A stretch of 46,495 bases of DNA, from positions 1 to 46,495 of the IMG/VR virus record IMGVR_UViG_3300005471_000024; one strand, 5' to 3'. This stretch comes from a virus. Position 1 is the first letter of the stretch. Every line of letters starts with the position of its first letter. A model generated the notes under the pieces. It was not told where the DNA came from, did not search any database, and saw only the letters and a program-made list of their open reading frames with translations. Positions 16,547 to 23,027 of the stretch are shown here, piece after piece. A program made the translations under genes and the position numbers.

Positions 16547-17001
16547 ACGTCTGGATCGGCTCCGAGCGCGCCCGCATGGCGGAGCTCCTCGGCGTGGACG
16601 AGATCGTCGGGATCGCCTCGGCCGGGCCGGCGATCGGGTTCGCGCTCCGCGTCGGGCGGACGTGGGAGAAGGTCACGATCGACGATCCGTTCATCCTGTC
16701 AGCAGCTTCCCCGCCGGCCGCGCTTAAACGGATCACGAGGCAGCTCTTCGACGCGGCGCGAGCATTGAAGGTCCGTGCCTGTATGCAAGCTGCGATCGAT
16801 GAGCTCAGAGAGTTCAACGTCGCCGCCGAGACCATCGCGCCTCTCGACTACAGGTTCTCGATCGTCGCCGACTCGTCGATCCCGCCCGACAGCTTCGAGC
16901 TGCGCTCCGGCAGCCAGCGGGTCGTCGTGAAGAACGTCGGCATCGGGCGAGTCCCAACCAACCGCTTCGAGGCGGTAGCTGAGGAGCTGAAGAGCACATG
17001 A
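16543..17001 (+). CDS. Hypothetical protein
   Basis: A 152-aa protein with overlaps at both ends. The middle and C-terminal parts repeat a pattern also seen in the previous gene: a strand pair, then a helix ending in RFEAVAEELKS. The previous gene similarly ends RFHAIMAEL. The two may share a small domain, but I cannot name it. Confidence 0.6.
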   Translation: MNVWIGSERARMAELLGVDEIVGIASAGPAIGFALRVGRTWEKVTIDDPFILSAASPPAALKRITRQLFDAARALKVRACMQAAIDELREFNVAAETIAPLDYRFSIVADSSIPPDSFELRSGSQRVVVKNVGIGRVPTNRFEAVAEELKST

Positions 17002-17381
17002 GAAGGCCGCGCTACGTCACGTTCGAGTGCCAGAGGGGCCACCGCAAGGACTGGCTGCTGGAGACCAACGACGACGGGTCTCCGATCTACGAGGTCTCCG
17101 AGCACGGCGGCCACGAGGTGAGGCCGATGTGCCTGACCTGCCACCTGGACAACAGGGAGGGCGGCGTCAACATCGATAGCGAGGAGATGCTGCCCGTCGA
17201 CTGCGTGTTCGACGGCTACGTGAAGACCATCGTGAAGGGGAACAGCGACTTCAACGAGCGCGAGCGCGAGCGGCTCGAGAAGCGCCAGGATGACCACTGG
17301 AAGAGGCAGGGCAGGGACGAGGCCATCGACCGCGAGAGGGCGTTCCTGAAGAAGCAGGGCGTGGTCGGAGGCGTCAGGTGA
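16998..17381 (+). CDS. Hypothetical protein with two Cys-containing pieces
   Basis: A 127-aa protein with an ATGA-overlap start. An N-terminal FECQRGHRKDW and later MCLTCHLDN suggest a zinc-binding unit; the C-terminal third is a highly charged helix (FNERERERLEKRQDDHW). No family recognised. Confidence 0.6.
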   Translation: MRRPRYVTFECQRGHRKDWLLETNDDGSPIYEVSEHGGHEVRPMCLTCHLDNREGGVNIDSEEMLPVDCVFDGYVKTIVKGNSDFNERERERLEKRQDDHWKRQGRDEAIDRERAFLKKQGVVGGVR

Positions 17382-17641
17382 AGAAGCTCCCAGGCGACCA
17401 GCAGGTCAACTTCCTGATGGCCCTGCTCGTCAACGTGGTCAGCTCGATCGTGGAGCATGGCGAGGACGTCAGCGTCGGCCTCGCGCAGACGCCGGCGCGC
17501 GTAATCTTCACCGTCCGGGTGCACCACGCGGACATGGGGCTAGTGATCGGCGAGGGAGGCAAGACCGGGGACGCGATCCGGCGGATCGTGTGGACGGCCG
17601 CGAAGAAGACCGACAGGCGGGTCGACATCGACTTCGTGTGA
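17378..17641 (+). CDS. KH-domain RNA-binding protein (KhpA-like)
   Basis: An 87-aa protein that is essentially one KH domain. A strand (RVIFTVRVHH) is followed by the helix-loop-helix VIGEGGKTGDAIRRIVW with the signature loop GEGG at 58-61, then a final strand (RRVDIDFV). The size and layout resemble KhpA, a small bacterial RNA chaperone. Phage-encoded KH proteins are uncommon. It is the last gene of the left operon, before a strong hairpin. A role in mRNA handling is plausible but inferred. Confidence 0.75.
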   Translation: MKKLPGDQQVNFLMALLVNVVSSIVEHGEDVSVGLAQTPARVIFTVRVHHADMGLVIGEGGKTGDAIRRIVWTAAKKTDRRVDIDFV

Positions 17642-17658
17642 GGTCGGCTGGGCGCCTG

Positions 17659-17679
17659 GGGTGCGCCGCGGGCGCACCC
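17659..17679 (+). terminator. Probable transcription terminator hairpin
   Basis: GGGTGCGCC, a GCG loop and GGCGCACCC form a perfect 9-base-pair stem 18 bases after the stop of the KH gene. There is no following T run, so termination may need Rho. It separates the long left operon from the promoter at 17725. Confidence 0.6.
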
Positions 17680-17724
17680 GCCGCGCCGCCGCATGCTGCC
17701 GGAAGGTGAGGCCGGCCGAGCTCG

Positions 17725-17753
17725 TTGCGTGCGCCCTCCCGGCCCGTTAGACT
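17725..17753 (+). promoter_or_regulatory. Sigma70-type promoter giving a leaderless message
   Basis: TTGCGT, 17 bases, then TAGACT. Only 6 bases separate the -10 box from the GTG start at 17760, so transcription should begin on or next to the start codon. Unlike the other promoters here, the -35 is not part of a palindrome. Confidence 0.55.
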
Positions 17754-17759
17754 GGACGC

Positions 17760-18020
17760 GTGGGCCGCAGGCGAAGGCGCAAGCCGGTGATCAAGATCGA
17801 GCTGTTTCGCAAGGCGAAGTGGCTGGTGGCCAACGGCATGCCAAGCTCCTACATCGCCGACAAGCTCAGGATCTCGCGCACGACCGAGCTGTACTGGCGC
17901 CAGCTCATGGACCACGACGGCGCCGTCAAGGCGCTCAGGAGGCGCGTGCTGCAGCTCCCCGAGCGGTACCGCGAGCAGATCGCCACCGCCATCCAGGACG
18001 CGAGGCAGAGGGCAGCATGA
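17760..18020 (+). CDS. Helix-turn-helix DNA-binding protein
   Basis: An 86-aa basic protein. After an Arg/Lys-rich N terminus, AKWLVANGMPSSYIADKLRISRTTELYWRQL (residues about 20-50) has the spacing of a helix-turn-helix. It starts with GTG just after a -10 box and has no ribosome-binding site, so it is probably translated as a leaderless message. Possible regulator or terminase-related protein. Its stop overlaps the endonuclease gene by ATGA. Confidence 0.65.
   Translation: MGRRRRRKPVIKIELFRKAKWLVANGMPSSYIADKLRISRTTELYWRQLMDHDGAVKALRRRVLQLPERYREQIATAIQDARQRAA
18007..18019. repeat. Direct repeat flanking the HNH gene (left copy)
   Basis: GAGGGCAGCATGA is found here and again at 18427-18439. 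The two copies bracket the HNH endonuclease gene and each provides an ATGA junction, consistent with insertion of the endonuclease between two genes that used to overlap directly. Confidence 0.6.
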
Positions 18021-18439
18021 AGACGCACGGGATGTACAAGTCGGTGACCTACTCGACGTGGCGGGCGATGATCTCGCGTTGCACCTTCCCGAGGAACAAG
18101 AGGTTCAACCGCTACGGCGGCCGAGGCATCCGCGTCTGCAGGCGCTGGCTTGGGAAGCGAGGGTTCCAGAACTTCCTCGCTGACATGGGTGAGCGGCCGG
18201 CAGGAGCAACCATCGGCAGGATTCACAACGACGGGAACTACATGCCAAGTAACTGCGAGTGGCAGACCGCTGATGAGCAGAGGGTCAACAAGGTCAACGT
18301 TCACCGGCTGACATTCGAGGGTGAGACGCTGACAGCGAAGGCGTGGGCGCTCAAGCTCGGGATCGACTATCGGAATCTTCGACGGCGGCTGAAGCAGGGG
18401 TTGCCGATCGAGCGAGTTCTACTTCGGAGGGCAGCATGA
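18017..18439 (+). CDS. HNH-type endonuclease, probably a mobile (homing) gene
   Basis: A 140-aa protein of the phage HNH/homing group: RFNRYGGRGIRVCRRW, FLADMGERP, RIHNDGNYMPSNCEWQ and ADEQRVNK form the typical nuclease core (about 25-95). The C-terminal LTFEGETLTAKAWALKLGI...LRRRLKQG is a NUMOD/helix-turn-helix-like DNA-binding segment. Codon use is visibly less GC-biased than in the neighbours. It lies between two 13-base direct repeats. Homing endonucleases cut alleles lacking them and spread by repair. Confidence 0.85.
   Translation: MKTHGMYKSVTYSTWRAMISRCTFPRNKRFNRYGGRGIRVCRRWLGKRGFQNFLADMGERPAGATIGRIHNDGNYMPSNCEWQTADEQRVNKVNVHRLTFEGETLTAKAWALKLGIDYRNLRRRLKQGLPIERVLLRRAA
18427..18439. 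repeat. Direct repeat flanking the HNH gene (right copy)
   Basis: Second copy of GAGGGCAGCATGA, 420 bases after the first. Removing the 420 bases between them would join the helix-turn-helix gene directly to the gene at 18436 through one ATGA overlap. Confidence 0.6.
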
Positions 18440-18618
18440 GCGAGTTGTCCAAGTTCGTGGTCACGCCGACGGGCGTGGTGATGCACGCCGAGAACCACCG
18501 CAAGCTGGTCGAGAGCTTGCGGGCGTCCAAGAGCCGCCTGGTCGAGCTCCTCGAGCCCGCGAGGCCGTTCGCCGGCTTCGGGGTCGCCGACGCCGTCGCG
18601 GAGCTCGGCCGGCCGTGA
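18436..18618 (+). CDS. Small hypothetical protein
   Basis: A 60-aa protein with an ATGA-overlap start and a GTGA overlap with the next gene. A strand-like N terminus (FVVTPTGVVMHAENHRK) leads into a helix (LVESLRASKSRLVELL). No family recognised. Confidence 0.55.
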   Translation: MSELSKFVVTPTGVVMHAENHRKLVESLRASKSRLVELLEPARPFAGFGVADAVAELGRP

Positions 18619-19538
18619 GCTCGTCCAGGAGGGACCGCACGACGGCGCCGCGGCCGGGCACCCGGGCCAGCCGAGCGAGGCACGTCGACGACCGCAACGT
18701 CAAGCCGCCGGCGGGGTACCGCCCGCGCGGCAAGCGCAAGCCCGGCGAGGCCGCGATGGAGGCCCAGCTTGCGTCCGCGCCGCCTCCCGAGGTACCGTCG
18801 GACGTCACCGAGGGCGGCCAAGCGCCTCCTTCGTCAGCGCCGGCGGTTTCCGTGAGTCCACCGGGAGCCGCCGGCGCGCTCCTCCAGGTCGACCCCGACG
18901 ACCTGCCGCCGCCGGCGGACCCGTGGTGGACGCCCGAGCGCGAGCGCGCCTTCGTGATGACGCTCCAGGGGATGCCGCAGCACCAGGTAGCGGCCGAGCT
19001 CGGCCGCGACCGCCACACGGTGGCCCGGTGGGCGGACGACGAGCGCTTCGCGCAGCGGCTGTTCGACGAGAACGCGGCGCGCTTCCGCGCCAGCCGACAG
19101 CGGCGGTCGATCCAGACCGTGCGGCTCACCGACAAGGCCGACCACCTCGCCAACAAGCTGCTCGACAAGGCGATCAAGCTCGCGGACGACGGCAAGGACG
19201 ACCTCTCGACCCGGCTCGCCGCCCGGGACTGGCTGCAGGAGTTCCGGGAGAACAGCCGCCGCGAGGACGAGATCTACGGCCTCAACAGGGAGCGCGTCGA
19301 CGTCAGCGTGAACGGCCAGGTGCAGCACAACCACAAGGGCAAGGTCGGCGTGACCTTCAGGGCGTTCCTCGCGACCTCGCTGAGCGGCATGGGCGTCGAC
19401 GCCGACAAGGAGGAGGTCGACGTGTCGCGCGCCGACGAGGCGCTGGTGGCGATCGCCGAGCGCGCCCTGACGGAGGGGACGTTCCTCGATGAGCTCGTCG
19501 AGGAAGAGAAGCGGCAGCGGCTCGCCGTCGAGCGCTAG
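18615..19538 (+). CDS. Helix-turn-helix protein, candidate small terminase subunit
   Basis: A 307-aa protein with a GTGA-overlap start. The first 100 residues are Pro/Arg-rich and disordered. WTPERERAFVMTLQGMPQHQVAAELGRDRHTVARWADDERF (about 106-148) is a helix-turn-helix like that of phage small terminase subunits. A long helical region follows, including AARDWLQEFRENSRREDEI. The large terminase is about 3.5 kb away on the opposite strand. The stop (TAG) shares the palindrome CTAG with the stop of the convergent gene. DNA binding is likely; the terminase role is inference. Confidence 0.6.
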   Translation: MSSSRRDRTTAPRPGTRASRARHVDDRNVKPPAGYRPRGKRKPGEAAMEAQLASAPPPEVPSDVTEGGQAPPSSAPAVSVSPPGAAGALLQVDPDDLPPPADPWWTPERERAFVMTLQGMPQHQVAAELGRDRHTVARWADDERFAQRLFDENAARFRASRQRRSIQTVRLTDKADHLANKLLDKAIKLADDGKDDLSTRLAARDWLQEFRENSRREDEIYGLNRERVDVSVNGQVQHNHKGKVGVTFRAFLATSLSGMGVDADKEEVDVSRADEALVAIAERALTEGTFLDELVEEEKRQRLAVER

Positions 19539-20062
19539 CTGACCTGGATCCCGACGAAGTCGACCGCCACGCCGAACTTCGCGCTCGCGCTCGACCACCG
19601 CACGCCGGTCACGTGCACCACGAACCTCAGGAGGTCGTCGTTTCGCACGATCATGACCAGCACCTCGTCGTTGGGCCGCAGGTTGGCGTCGGTCGTCGTG
19701 GAGAACGACCCGGACACCGTCGGCGGCCTGAGCGCCTCGTCCGACAGCACGCCGAGACGGACCAGCTCGGCGTCGGCGTAGCGCGACCAGGTCAGGGAGA
19801 GCTCGGTCGTCTGGATCGCGGCGCCGTTGACCGCGACGATCGTGGTCGTCTTGTCGATCCGCTTGAACTCAGGTCCATCGGGCCAGCCGAGCATCGCCGC
19901 GGCTCCCTCATCGATGAGCTTCGTGGTGAGCGGCGCGGTCTCGTACGTCGGCGCGGGTGCGGTCTGGCGGTCGACGCCGGCGAACCCGTCGTCCGGCACC
20001 CGGTCCTCCAGCTTGCCGGCGAGCTCCTCCGCCAGCGCGTCCCACCTGGTGCGGATCGTCAC
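19535..20062 (-). CDS. Hypothetical protein
   Basis: A 175-aa protein, last gene of the minus-strand block, convergent with the helix-turn-helix gene and sharing the four bases CTAG at the stops. The C-terminal half is rich in strands (NDEVLVMIVRNDDLLRFVVHV, FGVAVDFVGIQVS), which would suit a virion or receptor protein, but no family was recognised. It starts with GTG 4 bases after the preceding stop. Confidence 0.65.
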   Translation of the reverse strand: MTIRTRWDALAEELAGKLEDRVPDDGFAGVDRQTAPAPTYETAPLTTKLIDEGAAAMLGWPDGPEFKRIDKTTTIVAVNGAAIQTTELSLTWSRYADAELVRLGVLSDEALRPPTVSGSFSTTTDANLRPNDEVLVMIVRNDDLLRFVVHVTGVRWSSASAKFGVAVDFVGIQVS

Positions 20063-20066
20063 GACA

Positions 20067-20684
20067 TCACCGAGCGTCTGGGTCGTGGATGACGTTCAGC
20101 TGCTCCGGCGGGACCTCCTGCCGGCGCGTCGGCTCGTCGCGGAACTCGTCGGTCTCGGCCTCCTTCTTGGCCGCCGACGCGTGCGCCGCCGCGAGCAGCG
20201 TGCGCAGCTGCTCGACGTCGCTGCGCGCGAACCTCGTGTCCTGCTTCGACGTCTCGAGCTTCGCCTGGAGGTCGCGGATCGTGTTCTCGGCGACCTCGAG
20301 CTGCACGAGCGTCAGGGTCAGCCCCTCGCAGAGCTTGGCGATCGCGTCGGCGTCGAGCAGGATCAGGGAGAAGATCGTCGAGTCCAGCCCGTGGCAGAAC
20401 TCCCGGACCAGCTGCTGGCCGACGGTGGTCGGGGACCCGTCCTCGTCGTACGGCGGGACCAGCGCGAGGCCGCGCCTCGCCAGGTCGCGCAGCCACAGCA
20501 TGTCGTCCCTGCTGATCCCGGAGTGCTGCCGGACCTCGTCCACGGCGCGGATGGTGGCCGCCGCGAGCCGGTGCAGCCGCCCGCGAGGCGTGTCCGCCGG
20601 GTGCTTGGTCAGGCGGAGGTCGGTCTTGGTGGCGCCCTTCGGGATCGCGATCTGGACCCCCTTGGGGCCGCTTCCGTTCTTCAT
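20067..20684 (-). CDS. Hypothetical protein with coiled coil
   Basis: A 205-aa protein. The start is fixed by the recurrent leader AGAGGACCAAGAGGAC immediately before ATG, even though the same frame stays open far upstream. The middle of the protein is helical and a coiled coil (about 120-175) precedes a charged tail ending QLNVIHDPDAR. No family recognised. Confidence 0.7.
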   Translation of the reverse strand: MKNGSGPKGVQIAIPKGATKTDLRLTKHPADTPRGRLHRLAAATIRAVDEVRQHSGISRDDMLWLRDLARRGLALVPPYDEDGSPTTVGQQLVREFCHGLDSTIFSLILLDADAIAKLCEGLTLTLVQLEVAENTIRDLQAKLETSKQDTRFARSDVEQLRTLLAAAHASAAKKEAETDEFRDEPTRRQEVPPEQLNVIHDPDAR

Positions 20685-20710
20685 GTCCTCTTGGTCCTCT
20701 CGAGACTTCT

Positions 20711-21503
20711 TCAGTCCGGTCTGTAGGTCAGTACGACATCCCTCCTGGCCCTCCCTCTGCCCCGCTCGTAGTAGGTGTGGTCTATGTAAAGCATCACGCC
20801 CGCCGGCGGCCTGAGCCCGCGCTCCTCGAGCTCCATGACGTTCGGCACGACGCCGACCCTGCTCGGGTGGTCCCGACCGAGCCTGTTGCGGAGGTCGAAC
20901 ACCATGGACCGCAGCCAGGAGTCCGCCTGCTCCGACCCTCCGAGGACCCACACGGTCGGGTTCGTGGTGGCGAGGTAGTGCCTCGCCAGCAGCTCCACGA
21001 CGCCCCTCGTGGTCCGCCCCGTCGCGCGCTCGACGTCCGGCATGACCGCGAACGCCTCGCAGCTCCTCCCCACCCTCTCGGCGTGCTCGTCCCTCGATAG
21101 CCCGCACGCGCCGCACGTGTTCGAGTTCTCGTTGCGTCGCCGGTCGGCGTACGCGTCGAAGTCCTCGAGAACGAGGATGGACGTCATCGCGCGGGTGAGC
21201 TCGCGCATCATCGGGTCGTCGCGGGCGATCTCCACGTCGTTGACGCCGTCCACGACGACCGAGGGCCGCGCGGCTCTCGGCAGGGCACCGCGGGCCGCGT
21301 TGATGGCCCGCGTGACGGCGTCGTCGAGCTGGCGCCTCGCGGCCGGGGTCAGCCGTCGCCGGGCTTCTTCCGACGGTGGCGGTGCTCGCGCGCAGTTCCC
21401 CTGGGTCTGGGTCCGGTGCCGTCGGTGACGGCGTCTCGATCTCGGTCGTCAGCTCCAGTGCGATCATCGCGAACCGAGGGTCTGGTCTGTTGTCGCCCGG
21501 CAT
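20711..21503 (-). CDS. Hypothetical protein with CxxC motif; apparent frame change near the N terminus
   Basis: The start side (ATG at 21503, MPGDNRPDPRFAMIALEL) is in one frame and the well-formed body (LDDAVTRAINAARG ... YIDHTYYERGRG) is in another. Codon third-position bias switches around 21385-21400, near a GGGGAAC stretch, and a +1 shift would join them. Otherwise the body would have to start at an internal GTG (21253) without a ribosome-binding site. The body contains a CGACG...C zinc-like cluster and a probable Rossmann-like strand (PTVWVLGG). A sequencing error, a real frameshift or a programmed shift are all possible. Function unknown. Confidence 0.5.
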
Positions 21504-21511
21504 CAGACGAC

Positions 21512-21542
21512 AACCTACCAGGTTCGGGTTGACGATGTCAAC
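21512..21542 (-). promoter_or_regulatory. Promoter with palindromic -35 (operator copy 2)
   Basis: GTTGACGATGTCAAC (21528-21542) is a perfect 6-base inverted repeat with a 3-base spacer. On the minus strand it gives TTGACA, 18 bases, then TAGGTT (21517-21512). The ATG at 21503 follows after 8 bases, so the message would be leaderless or nearly so. Confidence 0.65.
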
Positions 21543-21552
21543 TCGAAAGAGA

Positions 21553-22200
21553 TCACTCGCCGGTGGCCATCTTCCGGGCGCGGGTCCGCGCCGCCGTCAT
21601 CATGGCGATGAAGTCGTCGACCTGCTCGCTCTCCAGGACGCGTGCGGTCAGGACGCTGCCGGTGTCGGACAGGATCTCGTACTCGAGGACAACCGACCCG
21701 TCCTGGCGGCCCGTGGCGGTGTACCCGCACACGGTCGCCGGCGGCTTCTTCTCCAGGGGCCTGGCCTGTGCCTGCGGCTTCGGGGCCGGGACCGCCGGCC
21801 TGCGGGGCACGACGCGCGCCACCTCGTCGTCGGTCGGGAACTCCAGCGCCCTGGGCGGGATCTGCGGCTGCTGGGGCGCCTCTTCGGTCTTGGCGCTGGC
21901 GCGCCGCCGGAGCTCGAACCGGACGTTGGCGAAGCGCGTCTGCGACGCGTCGTCGTTCCGCGTGGAGAGCGCGCGGAGCTCGGCCTCGAGCTCCTCGGTG
22001 GTCATCGCGTCCAGCGGCCCGGCGGGCGCCGGCGCCGGCGAGCCGGGCGGGCGCTCGGTGGGCTCGCCGCGGCGCTTCAGCTCGGACTTGATGGCGTTCA
22101 CCCGGTCCTGCTGCTGTGGCGGGATGCCGTCGGGCCACGTCAGGGCGATGGTCTCCAGGTCGGCGCGCAGTGCATCTGCGGATAACAGTTTCACGGACAT
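21553..22200 (-). CDS. Hypothetical protein with disordered linkers
   Basis: A 215-aa protein with ribosome-binding site AAGGAG before ATG. Two short helical repeats (ALRADLETIALTWPDGIPPQQQDRVNAIKSELKRR and a similar unit at about 65-102: ELEAELRALSTRN...VRFELRRR) are joined by Pro/Ala-rich linkers. The C-terminal part is a compact alpha/beta region (VVLEYEILSDTG). A similar helical unit occurs in the next gene upstream. Function unknown; possibly virion- or packaging-associated by position next to the large terminase. Confidence 0.65.
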   Translation of the reverse strand: MSVKLLSADALRADLETIALTWPDGIPPQQQDRVNAIKSELKRRGEPTERPPGSPAPAPAGPLDAMTTEELEAELRALSTRNDDASQTRFANVRFELRRRASAKTEEAPQQPQIPPRALEFPTDDEVARVVPRRPAVPAPKPQAQARPLEKKPPATVCGYTATGRQDGSVVLEYEILSDTGSVLTARVLESEQVDDFIAMMTAARTRARKMATGE

Positions 22201-22250
22201 GTCTTCGTCTCCTTGGTTTCCGTAGTTGAGATCGCCAGTCCAGAGGATGC

Positions 22251-23006
22251 TCACCGACTGGCTTCGATGACGGCGTCGACCATTCGCTCGGTCAGGCCGT
22301 TGAGTGTGGGGTCGAACTGGAACAGGTCGCCGGCGTGTCTGGCGACGAGGTCCCGCGCGTCGTCTCTGGACAGCGGGTTGCGTCCGGCACGTGAGGTGGC
22401 CGTCGGCAGGCCCACCATGGCGTTGAGCTCGGCCTCCAGGCTCTTCGTGGTCGGGGCTGTCTCATTGAAGACGGCGACGGCCTTCTCGAGCCCGCTCGCG
22501 GCGATCACCTTCGCCAGCAGCGCGAGCCGCGCCGCCGCCTCGTCGCGCTGCGACTTGAACAGCTCGGCCTCGACCACGAGCTTGGCCTGCTCGGCCTCCA
22601 TCGCGATGATCTTGAGGGTGAGGGCCTTGTCGAGGTCGCGCTGCGCCCGGCTCTCGCGCTCGGCGCGCTCGTCGTCGGTCTCCGGCGTCGGCTGCTCGTC
22701 GCGCGTCTCGCGGCGCCGCTTCAGCTCCTCGCGGACCTGCTGGAACCGGAGCGGGTCGGCGGCGATCCGGTCCGACAGCTCCCTGAGCTCGGCCTCCAGG
22801 CTCTCCGTGGCGCGCTGCTTGTCCGACGCCCCGCTGCCGGCGGACTCCACGCACACCGGCATGCCGATGCTGCCCCAGTCGATCGCGATGTTCGTCGGGC
22901 GCCATTGCCAACCGTCGCCGGCGCGTCGCCTCTGTATCGGGCAGTTCACGCACTGCTCCACGTCGGAGTTCTTGTAGATCTGTCTCCAGGTGTGCTCTCT
23001 GCTCAT
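22251..23006 (-). CDS. Hypothetical coiled-coil protein
   Basis: A 251-aa protein. AAGAGGAG is well spaced for the ATG at 23006; an ATG at 23015 is less likely. The N terminus has CVNCPIQRRR and a Trp-rich stretch. The middle contains a unit (SLEAELRELSDRIAADPLRFQQVREELKRR) like the repeats in the neighbouring gene, then a long coiled coil (about 110-170), and SLEAELNAMVG near the end. It lies directly downstream of the large terminase. Function unknown. Confidence 0.65.
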   Translation of the reverse strand: MSREHTWRQIYKNSDVEQCVNCPIQRRRAGDGWQWRPTNIAIDWGSIGMPVCVESAGSGASDKQRATESLEAELRELSDRIAADPLRFQQVREELKRRRETRDEQPTPETDDERAERESRAQRDLDKALTLKIIAMEAEQAKLVVEAELFKSQRDEAAARLALLAKVIAASGLEKAVAVFNETAPTTKSLEAELNAMVGLPTATSRAGRNPLSRDDARDLVARHAGDLFQFDPTLNGLTERMVDAVIEASR

Positions 23007-23027
23007 GGTGCTCATCTCCTCTTGTTG

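Noticed and set aside
20067-21503. One continuous 478-residue minus-strand reading frame
   Set aside because: Its middle part overlaps a better-supported gene in another frame (strong GC third-position bias, sensible protein), and the C-terminal part has its own leader and ATG at 20684. The open frame is a by-product of high GC.
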